Positions 41,481-51,203 of a stretch of DNA of 64,000 bases are shown piece after piece. The notes under the pieces are model-generated. The model had not been told where the DNA came from and ran no database searches. It was given only the letters and a program-made list of their open reading frames with translations. Each line of letters begins with the position of its first letter. Position 1 is the stretch's first letter. The stretch is taken from NCBI GenBank assembly GCA_947652115.1, contig OX393565.1:10548407-10612406 (forward strand), read 5' to 3'. Source of the DNA: Blastomussa wellsi (lineage: Eukaryota; Cnidaria; Anthozoa; Scleractinia; Plerogyridae). The position numbers and the translations under genes were made by a program.

Positions 41481-44414
41481 ATGGGGAACAGTTTAGAACA
41501 ATATAGACTTGTTGTTGGTATGCATGGCGTTTATTTGGCTCTAAGGCAGTATCGAGAATGTTTCAAGGGAAGATTTTGGTGTGCTATGCTACTCTTGTTT
41601 TGGTTCACACCAATTTATAAAGCATTAAATAAATGTGTGATTTCTTACGTCGAAAAAACAAAGATCAATCGCTTGTATAGCTTTAATATACCTGAATTAA
41701 TTCGACTTGCCAACGATGTTGAGACAAACCCAGGGCCAGTTGCGACTTCGTTTGATGTTAGTAAAACTATTTGTGCTCCCTATTCACAGTCTAATATTAT
41801 TTTTGGTGAAAACCGAGGAAGTCAATGCGTGGCAAACTCATTAATTGCCATTATTTATCAACATCATCGACTCATTAGTAATGCAGCTGATATGACTCAG
41901 ATCTTACACATAGGGAATTCTTTATACAGTTTACTGTCAAAGTGCACTCGGCAAAGCCTTTTGCTTTTTACTGAATTACCAGAGAATGTTTCAGTATTTA
42001 ACACCAATTTTAGCTTAAACTACAGCGAAAGTTTGGCAGGGAATGTCAATGCTCATTTAATGAATAGTATAACTCAAAATGATGAAGATCTTGAGGAGCC
42101 ATATGTTTCTTTAATGGAAGCCCTGGAATCTATATTTTGCTTTATGAATTATGAATCATCTTTGCTCACAGTTGGATGCAACACTGTGGCTATTTTTAAA
42201 ACAGCCAGTAGCTTATATAAAATTTTTGATTCCCATAGTAGAAATATTTGGGGGCAATTTGATCCATCAGGAACTGCCGTACTTTTAGAGTTTACATCAA
42301 TTCAAAGCATTGTTAACTATATTCAAGGTAGTTATCGCAATGAATTAGCTGTACCATTCGAAATTAGAGGTGTTAGAGTTTCTACAATGGACATAGTAGC
42401 TGGCACTATGCAGAATAACTTGCATAGCACTAGAGAGCCATGTCAGACAAGTATACAAACTAGACTTGAACCAGAAAAGAGCAATAAATCTATGAATGAA
42501 ACAAATGAAAGGAATGCAGAGAGATTAGCAAAACATGTTGTTTGTAGAAAAGAAAAGAGAAATATTGAAACAGAGCAAAAAGCTGAATGTTTAAGAAAAC
42601 GACGAAAAAAGTATACAAATGAAACTGCAGAGGAAAAAGCTGAACGTTTAAGAAAACAAAGAGAAAAACGAAAACAAAAGTCTATAAATGAAACTCCAGA
42701 GGAAAAAGCTGAACATTTAAGAAAACGAAGAGAAAAACAAAGAGAAAGATATACAAATGAAACTGCAGAGGAAAAAGCTGAACGTTTAAGAAAACGAAGA
42801 GAAAAGTATACAAATGAAGCTACACAGCAAAAGCATAAACGACTTAAGAAAGTTGCTACTAAAACAACTAAAACAAATATTTGTGAATCTGCAAAACAGA
42901 AACTTAACATACAACTTAAAAATAAAAATATCAAAAGAAAACAAAAGCGTGCTAATGAGACACTGGAGCAAAAATCTATTAGGCTCGAAAAAAGACGTAA
43001 TTATTACAAGTCCAAGAAACAAAATAATAACAGTTGCTTGCCTGAAATAAAATTAGAGAAACTTATTGAAAGATTCCATGCTCAGATTTCAGAAGGACCA
43101 GTATATTCCTGCTCGAGTTGTGATCAGTTATGGTACAGACATAGTGTTGTTTCAGTTACAAAATTAATGAGCAATTTAAATGATGCTGTGGAAAAATGCA
43201 TCCCTTCAATAAATACTGGTTATGTTTGCAAAACATGCTATTATTCTTTAAAAAGTAACAACATTCCTAAATGTTCAATTGCAAACAAAATGGATTTTCC
43301 AGTTTTGCCATCATATTTTAATGATACATCTCAGTTGGAATGGAGACTTGTTTCACCTAGACTGATATTTCAAAAGCTTCAAGAGGCCCCACGTGGCAAA
43401 CAGTTACGAATAAATGGAAATGTTGTTAATGTCCCTGCAGATGTAGCACACACTGCTACACTTCTCCCTAGATTACCCAGTGACACTAACACAATCAAAA
43501 TGCAGCTTAAAAGGCGTTTAGAATACAAACATGCAACATTAACTGAAAATATCAGACCATTCAGAGTTATCCAAGTTGCCCAGTGGCTCACCCAAACAGG
43601 GAACCTTTACAAAGAAGAAAAAATTAAGATCAACAGTCAATGGTTGCAAGAGTTAGAAAACTTTCACATCGATAAAAACATGAGAACTGAAAACATTTCA
43701 TCATCAGATGATTCTCATTTAGACAATAACACAACACATGCAGACTATTCCACAGAAAACTGGATTGAAATAGATGATTCACAACTCATTTCTGGTGTAA
43801 CAGACACAATGCTAACTTCTCCAAATTTTGTAGAAAATTTACACTGTGATGAGGTGCTCAGTGTTGCTCCAGGAGAGGGTAATAAACCCTTAAGTATTTT
43901 TGAAGACAAGTACTGTGAAGAACTTGCTTACCCAAATATATTTTGTGGCGAGAGAAGAGCAGATAACAATGAAAGGTTTGTCCCAGTTCACTATAGTGAT
44001 GTTTGTAAGTCAGAACTTAGACGTACAGACAGAAGAGCTGCAAAGTGTATAGAAAATATATTTTTCAAAGCAAAAAAACTGCAGATGAAAATTCTTCTTG
44101 GGAAATCACAAATAGCTTTACGAAAGCACAAAAGAGGATCAAATAGAGTAACAGTAGGTGACCTCAAAAAGGAAGGTGCCCTTGACAAACTGATACATGC
44201 AGATGAGGGATATAGGTTTTTACAGTCAATTCGTGGATCACCTCCCTACTTTGAGAAGGCAAAGAAAGATCTTTTTGCCATGATACGACAATTAGGGCCA
44301 GCTACATTGTTTTGTAGTTTTTCTGCGGCAGAAACCAAGTGGATCCATTTGTTGAAAATGTTAGGGAAACTTGTTGATAGTAAGACTACACAGCTGATGA
44401 ACTGGACAATATGA
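41481..44414 (+). CDS. Helentron polyprotein N-terminus: 2A, cysteine protease, zinc finger, Helitron_like_N
   Basis: 977 codons. Residues 1-78 contain a hydrophobic segment (about 31-48). A 2A motif DVETNPGP spans residues 79-86. A tegument/OTU-like cysteine protease follows: GSQCVANSL (Cys 116), LTVGCNTVAIFK and IFDSHSRN (candidate His). Next come four to five Glu/Arg-rich repeats (NETAEEKAERLRKRREK), a Cys-rich finger (YSCSSCDQLW...VCKTCYYSL), a region ending RGKQLRINGNVVNVPAD, and the start of Helitron_like_N (GSPPYFEKAKKDLFAMIRQL). One base is missing near 44385: the frame runs into a TGA, while the next frame continues ADELDNMSWED. Confidence 0.88.
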   Translation: MGNSLEQYRLVVGMHGVYLALRQYRECFKGRFWCAMLLLFWFTPIYKALNKCVISYVEKTKINRLYSFNIPELIRLANDVETNPGPVATSFDVSKTICAPYSQSNIIFGENRGSQCVANSLIAIIYQHHRLISNAADMTQILHIGNSLYSLLSKCTRQSLLLFTELPENVSVFNTNFSLNYSESLAGNVNAHLMNSITQNDEDLEEPYVSLMEALESIFCFMNYESSLLTVGCNTVAIFKTASSLYKIFDSHSRNIWGQFDPSGTAVLLEFTSIQSIVNYIQGSYRNELAVPFEIRGVRVSTMDIVAGTMQNNLHSTREPCQTSIQTRLEPEKSNKSMNETNERNAERLAKHVVCRKEKRNIETEQKAECLRKRRKKYTNETAEEKAERLRKQREKRKQKSINETPEEKAEHLRKRREKQRERYTNETAEEKAERLRKRREKYTNEATQQKHKRLKKVATKTTKTNICESAKQKLNIQLKNKNIKRKQKRANETLEQKSIRLEKRRNYYKSKKQNNNSCLPEIKLEKLIERFHAQISEGPVYSCSSCDQLWYRHSVVSVTKLMSNLNDAVEKCIPSINTGYVCKTCYYSLKSNNIPKCSIANKMDFPVLPSYFNDTSQLEWRLVSPRLIFQKLQEAPRGKQLRINGNVVNVPADVAHTATLLPRLPSDTNTIKMQLKRRLEYKHATLTENIRPFRVIQVAQWLTQTGNLYKEEKIKINSQWLQELENFHIDKNMRTENISSSDDSHLDNNTTHADYSTENWIEIDDSQLISGVTDTMLTSPNFVENLHCDEVLSVAPGEGNKPLSIFEDKYCEELAYPNIFCGERRADNNERFVPVHYSDVCKSELRRTDRRAAKCIENIFFKAKKLQMKILLGKSQIALRKHKRGSNRVTVGDLKKEGALDKLIHADEGYRFLQSIRGSPPYFEKAKKDLFAMIRQLGPATLFCSFSAAETKWIHLLKMLGKLVDSKTTQLMNWTI
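41715..41738 (+). other. 2A ribosome-skipping peptide DVETNPGP
   Basis: Matches the D(V/I)ExNPGP consensus exactly. Preceding residues (IPELIRLAN) are Leu-rich, as in functional 2A sequences. It would release an 85-residue membrane-type leader from the replication protein during translation. 2A motifs are known in non-LTR retrotransposons and other elements of marine invertebrates. Confidence 0.85.
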
Positions 44415-44820
44415 GTTGGGAGGACAAGTGTAGACTCATTCAAAGTGACCCAGTTACATGTGCTCGTCAGTTTGACTATCAAGTTCACACTTTCATTAGA
44501 GATTTTCTGCTTAGTGATTGTACTCCTCTAGGAAAAGTTGATGACTGGTTCTATAGAGTTGAGTTCCAGCAACGTGGCTCTCCTCACATTCATATGCTAT
44601 TATGGATAAAGGATGCTCCAAAGTTTGGAGTTAATTTTGATACACATGTGACTTCTTACATAGATTCTATTATCACATGCTCAAAACCACCTGATGACAA
44701 AAAAGACCTAAAGGAACTAGTTAGTCGACAGTACCACAACCACTCTCGCACTTGTCTTAAAAAAAAAATAAAAATAATAGTTGCAGATTTAACTATCCCC
44801 AGCCACCTATGCGTGAAACC
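44411..44820 (+). pseudogene. Helentron Rep, HUH segment (frameshifted piece)
   Basis: Carries the HUH metal site, RGSPHIHMLLWIKDAPKFG (His-Ile-His). The frame leaves the true path at an A-run (44760-44769): this frame reads LKKKIKIIVADL, while the adjacent frame gives NNSCRFNYPQPP, which continues into the next piece. Two single-base-type shifts thus split one Rep protein into three frames; both lie where sequencing or slippage errors are easy. Confidence 0.85.
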
Positions 44821-47800
44821 ATAATACTTTACCCCCTCAATGATGAACAAAGTAAAGACAAAAACATACATCATGCAGCATGGCATAGGATTAGAAACCA
44901 ATTAAATGACATGAAAGAAGGAAAATGTATAACTTTTGATCAGCTTCTAGATGAACTTAATATCAGTGAGCCAGACTATATTTTGGCATTAAGATCATCA
45001 TTGAATTCTCCAACAATTTTCCTGAAGAGACAACCTGATGAGCTAAGAGTTAATAATTATAACACTAGCTGTCTTTTAGCATGGAGAGCAAATATGGACA
45101 TCCAATTTGTTTTAGATGTCTATGCTTGCGCAATGTATATTGTTTCTTACATTAGTAAAGCTCAAAGGGGAATGAGTGACTTGTTGAGAACAGCTTGTGA
45201 AGAAGCTAAGTTAGGAAATAGCACAGTTCAACAGCAGGTACGTGACATTGGCGGAAAATTTTTGAATAGCGTCGAAATCAGTGCACAAGAAGCAGTATAC
45301 CTAACACTACAATTACCAATGAGGCATTCCTCTAGAGAAGTCATTTTTATTAACACAAGTCCTCCAAGTGACAGAGTCCATATTTTAAAATCAATGGAAG
45401 AGATCAATGAAATGAGTGATGATTGTGAAGATATAAATTGTAGTAGCTTAATAACCAAATATACTGAAAGACCATCATCTCTTGAAAATGTAACTCTTGC
45501 TGACTTTGCAGCCCTCTACTATAAAACAAGTTCATATTCAAAGAAGTCTTCTTTTAAATTGGTAGATTCAGATGGCTTTCCATTTGAAGATCATGATGAT
45601 GACAATAACCAAGACTACTTAGAAAATCAATCTTCTGATGCTAATGAAAAACATAAAGAAAGAAAAAAGCCTAGAATAATACGATCTGTTTGGTTCAACA
45701 AAGAAATAGATGAAGAGAACCATTACAGAGAGCTACTCATGCTTTTTACCTCCTGGAGAAATGAGTCTGATTTATTTAAATTTGGATCTTTTAAACAAGG
45801 ATATGAGAATTACAAACAAAAAATAGACATGCAAATGAAAGAATATGCTATTAGCCAAGAAGCTGTTGAACAAGCTGTTCAAAGTTTACAAATAAATCAT
45901 GAAGATGATGCCTGGGATTTCATAGCCCCAAATGCACAACACAATGAAAGAATGGATTTTGCAGAGGGTTGTGTAGAAAGAGAACCAGATATTGTAGAAT
46001 CTTATGACATCAGTGAAGACCTTCACATTCCTTCAGTACAAATAGACAATCACACAGTTTTGAATGAAATGCCAGATGAAGAATATAGGCAACTTGTTTT
46101 TTCACTTAATAGAGAACAAAAAGAATTTTTTTATCACGTTTTGCACCTAATTAAGACAACTGATGAACCATTTTACACATTTTTAAGTGGTGGTGCAGGT
46201 GTAGGAAAAAGTCATGTTACAAGGGCATTGTATCAAGCTGTCATTAAATATCTCAATACACGAAGAGCCATTCTTCTTGCCCCAACTGGTAAAGCAGCCT
46301 ACAATATTCAAGGGAAAACAATCCATAGTGCATTTAATATTCCAGCAAATCAAAATCTTAAGGACTATAGGTCACTTGACTCTAGCCGCCTTAACACTTT
46401 ACGAGCAGAATTAGGTGCTCTCAAGGTAATTTTCCTTGATGAAATTTCGATGGTTGGAAATTCATTGTTCAGTGTACAAATTAACAAACGGCTCCAAGAT
46501 ATAATGGGTAATAAACTAGATTTTGGAGGTGTATCTATTAGTGCTATTGGAGATCTATTTCAGCTTCAGCCAGTGTTTGATCGATATCTCTTTGATTCTC
46601 TTGAAACCCCGTATGGACCTTTAACATGTAACTTGTGGAAGGAACTCCAAGAAATTATGAGACAAAAGGAGAGTAAAGCCTTTGCACAGATTCTCAATCG
46701 CCTTAGAGAAGGCCTGCACACTAAAGAAGACATTCATAAGCTGAAAAGCAGAATTTGTACTAATCAGTCTGATTCTGAAACATTAAATCGTATTCCTCAT
46801 TTATTCATTCAAAACAAAAGAGTAGAAGAGTTCAATTTGTTAATGCACAACAAAGCATCTGGTAAAAAGTATGCTATAACTGCAACTGACAGTGTCATAG
46901 GTGCCCATACAGCAAAACTTAAGCAGCAAATATTAAACCAAATTCCACTCAATGACCCCCAAAAAACAAAGCAATTGCGCACACACTTGAAAATTGCAGT
47001 TGGTGAAAGGACAGAAATTGCTCTGAATATTCGTCTAGATGATGGGATAACTAATGGAGCAGGTAATGTTGTTAAAAAAGTAACTTTGTATAATCCACCA
47101 CATCCACATGGAGTTATATGGCTTCAATTTGATCAACAGTCTATTGGTAGGAAAACTCGACAAGAAAATTTGCAACTATACACTCAAGGTATTGATAGCA
47201 CCTGGACACCAGTGAAACCTATTACTACCCAGTTTAATGTCGGCAAAAATAAAACTGCCTCTGTTGTGAGGAAACAATTTCCACTACGCCCAGCTGCAGC
47301 TAAAACTGTCCATAGGTCTCAAGGTGACACTGAAAGAGAAATCTTTGTAGATTTAGAAAGCTCCAGGGCAATCCCTCATATCCATTATGTAGCACTGAGT
47401 AGGGTAACATCAATAGAAGGACTCCATATAAAGAATCTAAATGAAGAGAAAATATCAGTGAACAAACATGTAAAAGAGGAAATGCATAGACTCAGAAATG
47501 AAGCACAACTTTCACTTTCTTTGAAATTCATCTACAGCATTCCTGATAACATGATTAAAATTTCTTTTCTTAATGCCCAGTCCTTGCATCGGCATTTTTT
47601 AGATTTCAAACATGATTTCAACTTACAAGCATCTGATTGTAACATTATCTGTGAAACTAGATTTGCCCCATGGGATGATGATTCACTGTATAAAATAAAT
47701 AACCTGTGGCTATTTAGAAATGATAGTGACCTCAAAGAAGGAGGAAAGAGACCCTACTATGGCATGGCAATCTATAGTAAAGAAAGATTTGCACTTAACT

Positions 47801-48213
47801 ATCCTATAAAGAATAACCTTTATGGAGTTGAAATAACAATTCTTAAACTTCATAATTATACCAATCTGATTATTGCTGGTATTTACAGATCCCCAAAAGT
47901 AATTCTGGCAAATTTTTATATGGCCTTGTCAGAACTTATCGATTTATTGGCTACTGAAACATACACTATTATAATGGGTGACTTAAATCTGGATTTCTAT
48001 GATACTTCGCAAACATATGCTTTCTTGAAAAGGATGTTTGAACAATCAGGATATCAGCAGCATAGAAACGAATTCACCACTGACAACAGAACACTCTTGG
48101 ATCACATATATACTAATCTACCCCTGGAAACCATTATTACAGGAGTTTCAGAAACATATTACAGTTACCACAAAGGAGTGTACATTGCAATTGATAAAGG
48201 TCAACTAAACTAG
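44782..48213 (+). CDS. Helentron Rep C-terminus, Pif1-type helicase and endonuclease domain
   Basis: After SCRFNYPQPPMRE the Rep active-site region follows with YACAMYIVSYISKAQ (tyrosines spaced as in Rep). The SF1B Pif1-like helicase shows Walker A SGGAGVGKS, LLAPTGKAAYNIQGKT, Walker B FLDEISM, AIGDLFQLQPV, and the late motifs VHRSQGDT and YVALSRV. The last 220 residues are an endonuclease/exonuclease/phosphatase-like domain (SFLNAQSLHRHF, IMGDLNLDFYD, TLLDHIYTN). The usual final SDH catalytic motif appears as YSYHKG, so the nuclease may be impaired. This domain is diagnostic of Helentrons. The helicase part has no lesion. Confidence 0.9.
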   Translation, partial: CRFNYPQPPMRETIILYPLNDEQSKDKNIHHAAWHRIRNQLNDMKEGKCITFDQLLDELNISEPDYILALRSSLNSPTIFLKRQPDELRVNNYNTSCLLAWRANMDIQFVLDVYACAMYIVSYISKAQRGMSDLLRTACEEAKLGNSTVQQQVRDIGGKFLNSVEISAQEAVYLTLQLPMRHSSREVIFINTSPPSDRVHILKSMEEINEMSDDCEDINCSSLITKYTERPSSLENVTLADFAALYYKTSSYSKKSSFKLVDSDGFPFEDHDDDNNQDYLENQSSDANEKHKERKKPRIIRSVWFNKEIDEENHYRELLMLFTSWRNESDLFKFGSFKQGYENYKQKIDMQMKEYAISQEAVEQAVQSLQINHEDDAWDFIAPNAQHNERMDFAEGCVEREPDIVESYDISEDLHIPSVQIDNHTVLNEMPDEEYRQLVFSLNREQKEFFYHVLHLIKTTDEPFYTFLSGGAGVGKSHVTRALYQAVIKYLNTRRAILLAPTGKAAYNIQGKTIHSAFNIPANQNLKDYRSLDSSRLNTLRAELGALKVIFLDEISMVGNSLFSVQINKRLQDIMGNKLDFGGVSISAIGDLFQLQPVFDRYLFDSLETPYGPLTCNLWKELQEIMRQKESKAFAQILNRLREGLHTKEDIHKLKSRICTNQSDSETLNRIPHLFIQNKRVEEFNLLMHNKASGKKYAITATDSVIGAHTAKLKQQILNQIPLNDPQKTKQLRTHLKIAVGERTEIALNIRLDDGITNGAGNVVKKVTLYNPPHPHGVIWLQFDQQSIGRKTRQENLQLYTQGIDSTWTPVKPITTQFNVGKNKTASVVRKQFPLRPAAAKTVHRSQGDTEREIFVDLESSRAIPHIHYVALSRVTSIEGLHIKNLNEEKISVNKHVKEEMHRLRNEAQLSLSLKFIYSIPDNMIKISFLNAQSLHRHFLDFKHDFNLQASDCNIICETRFAPWDDDSLYKINNLWLFRNDSDLKEGGKRPYYGMAIYSKERFALNYPIKNNLYGVEITILKLHNYTNLIIAGIYRSPKVILANFYMALSELIDLLATETYTIIMGDLNLDFYDTSQTYAFLKRMFEQSGYQQHRNEFTTDNRTLLDHIYTNLPLETIITGVSETYYSYHKGVYIAIDKGQLN

Positions 48214-49087
48214 CCTGTATCCATGCATCTAAAATAGTGTTAAGTTATTTTATGACTGATATAATTGTTTTATTTCTACCTTGTATAACTTGGATAGATT
48301 TCACATTGCACTTACAACAGCAAAACAAGAAGAATTTTGTGAAAACTAACTGTGCATCAATTTATATTGAAAATAAAACCTCAGCTATTTTTTTAAATTT
48401 ATTTTGTCAAGAAAGTGAAAGGATACATCTAATCTTTTGGAAACCATCAAAACCTCTAACTTCACTGATAAATTATGTTCCACACATGAGCAACTACAAG
48501 GATATAAATTTCAGAGACCAAAATTTCTGTACATTCACTTCTCTCACTGTTAAATAGAAATCATTTCACATCCTCGCAGCCGAGTACAACGACAGTGTGA
48601 GCAACAACAAAAAAACACTATACAATGTACCTCCTTAACCAGATTTTATTATTCACAGCATCCTCCTATCTCACACAAAGAAAAAATAATGATTACTTTT
48701 TATAACTTACAAAAATTAATTCATGACTATCACTTCCTACCATATATCATTTATTACAAAACTTCCAACATTTCATGCAACCCTATAAACTGAGGTAAGT
48801 AAAACAAATCGTTATTTCCCTCTCCCACTATTTCTTCCCTCTCTTACGTATGTACCTTTCAGACATCCCCTTCCCCTAATTTGTTTTCTCAATATTTTTG
48901 GGGATATATCATATCAACAACTCTACAAATTGAAAATTATGGAATATTAAATAACTTTAGTAACTAAGTAATAACAAATTATGACTTCCATAAATTTATT
49001 AGAAAAAAAACTATTTTTAAGTGTCCTTGGCAAGCATTGCTCTTTACAGCTATTTCTGTTTTTACAGGTGTCTACTGTGCTGTAACC
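48214..49087. other. Spacer within the Helentron
   Basis: AT-rich. A 106-codon frame at 48237-48557 has no recognisable features and is not called. A splice acceptor (TTTTTACAG, ending about 49068) just before the RPA start suggests an upstream leader exon. Confidence 0.4.
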
Positions 49088-50650
49088 ATGTTATCCCGAA
49101 GAAGGCATAAAACCAACAAAACATCCACAGAAACCTCACCTCCACTAAGCTTCACGTCAAATACTACCCCTCAGACTCCTACTATGAATGCTACTGGCAC
49201 AACATCTGGTATTTCTACTGTTGCAGTTCCTGGCACCAATGCTGATATGTCTACCATTACTGCTACTAGCACTACATCTGGTATTTTTACTGTTGCAGTT
49301 CCTGGCACCAATGCTGATATGTCTACCATTACTGCTACTAGCACTACATCTGGTATTTCTACTGTTGCACTTCCTGGCACGGACACTAATATGTCTACCA
49401 TTACTGCTACTAGCACTTCATCTGGTATTCCTACTGTTGCACTTCCTGCCACTGACACTGACATGTCTACCATTTCAGCTACTGGCACTAAATCTGCTAT
49501 TTCTACTGTTGCAATCCCTGGTACTATCTCTGATATTGCTATCATTATCGCTACTCCCACTGCCACAACCTCTGGTATTTGTGCTATTACAGTTGCTGGC
49601 ACTACCACCTCCACTACCTCTGTGGCAACCACTGACCTTCCCACTGTTGTTGGATATCCACATAATGTGTCCCCAATGAAGCGCAACAAAAAAGACACTT
49701 TAAGCTACTCTACATTTACATTACAACTGGACAAAAAGGAAACATGTGATGCATTATGTTACTCGAAATCAAAGCAACTTATTCTCGCAGATAAAGAATT
49801 CTCAAGGAGCCCAGTTAAAATAACTAAATTTACAAGAACCCCAGATCGCACTAAACTTGTCATTAATGACATCACGCATGTGACACCCTCCAACTTGTTG
49901 GAATGTCCTTTCCAATTTGATCAAAATCTCAATGACCAAACTACAACAACCTTGGATAAGCTTGATCAAGCTCCAGAAGACAAATTAACACTAACTGCCA
50001 AAATCATCCAACTTTCTGAAACCAAGATTGTCAGCCAAGGAAAGTACAAAGTTGCAAATACAACAATAGTGGACCAAACAGCACACATTACCCTTGATGT
50101 CTGGAACGACCTCATCCCACAAATTCAAGAAAACAAGGTCTACAAATTTACCCATCTCAGTGTGAGATTCTGGAACGGGATACAGAAGTTAACAACTACC
50201 ACTAACACCATCATCTCAGAAGAACCAAATTCGCCACTGCACAGTCTACAAGTTGAAAACATTTCAACTCCACAGCAAGAGAAAACTTTACATGTTTCAA
50301 GCATTGAAAGTATAGAATCACTTGAAAAATTCAAGGTTTGTGCCCATTGTGGAAAACGTATAATACAAATGCAAGACCTATTGCTGAAGTGTGATCATTG
50401 TCACCACAAAACGAGAGCATCAAAATGTCCAACAAAGCTCACTGCATCAATAGTTGTGAAAAATGAAAGTACCAACATTTACTTATCAGTACGAGATGAT
50501 GTACTACAAAAGTTGTTTGGCCCTTATGATCCAGATACAATGGACACCAGTGATGCAGAAGGGAAACTTCTTTTCCTGGAAAACATAACAATCACTTATA
50601 CACATGGCAACAAAGTTACATCTATTACTTCCACTTCTATGGAATCATAA
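49088..50650 (+). CDS. RPA1-like single-stranded DNA-binding protein of the Helentron
   Basis: From the ATG at 49088 (MLSRRRHKTNK) about 520 residues. A Thr/Ser-rich N-terminal tract contains five 24-residue repeats. Two OB-fold-like regions follow: one around TRTPDRTKLVINDITHVTP and DKLTLTAKIIQLSETK...VDQTAHITLDVWNDL, the typical RPA strand pattern ending in a DxW. Then comes a zinc ribbon (CAHCGKRI...LKCDHCHHK) and a C-terminal segment. Helitrons of this class carry such proteins to coat DNA during rolling-circle replication. Intact. The open frame extends back to 49037, but the acceptor at 49068 favours the 49088 start. Confidence 0.82.
   Translation: MLSRRRHKTNKTSTETSPPLSFTSNTTPQTPTMNATGTTSGISTVAVPGTNADMSTITATSTTSGIFTVAVPGTNADMSTITATSTTSGISTVALPGTDTNMSTITATSTSSGIPTVALPATDTDMSTISATGTKSAISTVAIPGTISDIAIIIATPTATTSGICAITVAGTTTSTTSVATTDLPTVVGYPHNVSPMKRNKKDTLSYSTFTLQLDKKETCDALCYSKSKQLILADKEFSRSPVKITKFTRTPDRTKLVINDITHVTPSNLLECPFQFDQNLNDQTTTTLDKLDQAPEDKLTLTAKIIQLSETKIVSQGKYKVANTTIVDQTAHITLDVWNDLIPQIQENKVYKFTHLSVRFWNGIQKLTTTTNTIISEEPNSPLHSLQVENISTPQQEKTLHVSSIESIESLEKFKVCAHCGKRIIQMQDLLLKCDHCHHKTRASKCPTKLTASIVVKNESTNIYLSVRDDVLQKLFGPYDPDTMDTSDAEGKLLFLENITITYTHGNKVTSITSTSMES
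49185..49544 (+). repeat. 72-bp (24-residue) tandem repeat in the RPA N-terminus
   Basis: Five in-frame units of the type MSTITATSTTSGISTVALPG plus four residues. They are more alike at the 5' end and decay downstream. Confidence 0.9.
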
Positions 50651-50779
50651 ACCAGTACCTTCACAAGAGCTCTTAAAAAAAAATACTGGAACTGAGACAC
50701 TGTTGTCAAGCATTTTCACATAATTATAAGAAACTATTTCGAAGCGTCTGTTCTGTTTCTTTTTACACACGTTATAGTT

Positions 50780-51203
50780 AACACGTTGTAGTTGAAAGTA
50801 TACAATCACTTAAAAAATTCAAGATGTATGCCTATTGTGGAAGACCTATTATCCAAATCCAGACACTATTACTGAACTCTGACCACAAAATGAGAGCATC
50901 ACAATGTCCCAATAGTTGTCAAAAATGAAAGTACCAAAATTTACTAATCAGAAATTTTGGACTAAAAATGTTGATTTACCCTTATGATCCAGATACAATA
51001 GACACCAGTGATGTAGAAGAACTTTTCCTAAAAACAGATGAATCAAGAAACTTGCCAAATATTTTGAGATCATTATGAGAAGCTGTTTTAAAACATCCGT
51101 TCTCTTTTTTTATACACGTTGTAGTTAACTCGTTGTAGTTGTACTTCTAGTTAGATTTCATTAAAGCATGTTGTGTTGAAAAAAAAAAAAAAAAAAAAAA
51201 AAA
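50780..51203 (+). pseudogene. Degenerate duplicate of RPA 3' end with A-tail
   Basis: 50790-51040 aligns with 50300-50580 (ESIESLEKFK..., CAHCGKR..., DPDTMDTSD) with deletions and stops; the sequence after it repeats 50720-50800. It ends with ATTAAA (about 51159) followed by a run of about 24 A residues at 51180-51203, like a processed transcript end. Confidence 0.7.

Larger units (their letters stand above)
41481..51203 (+). mobile_element. Helentron-type Helitron with RPA gene
   Basis: Contains the Rep/helicase/endonuclease reading frames (41481-48213) and an RPA-like gene (49088-50650) in the same direction. A C-terminal endonuclease and an RPA partner mark Helentrons among Helitrons. The exact ends were not located; the limits given are the coding span plus the downstream A-tract. 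Confidence 0.8.

Noticed and set aside
42443..43022. Minus-strand hydrophobic frames opposite the Helentron gene
   Set aside because: Complement of a Lys/Glu-rich repeat reads as Phe/Ser/Leu-rich; no independent support.
49171..49698. 175-codon minus and 163-codon plus frames over the RPA repeats
   Set aside because: Shadows of the 72-bp repeat in other frames; the plus frame at 49088-50650 has the OB folds and zinc ribbon.
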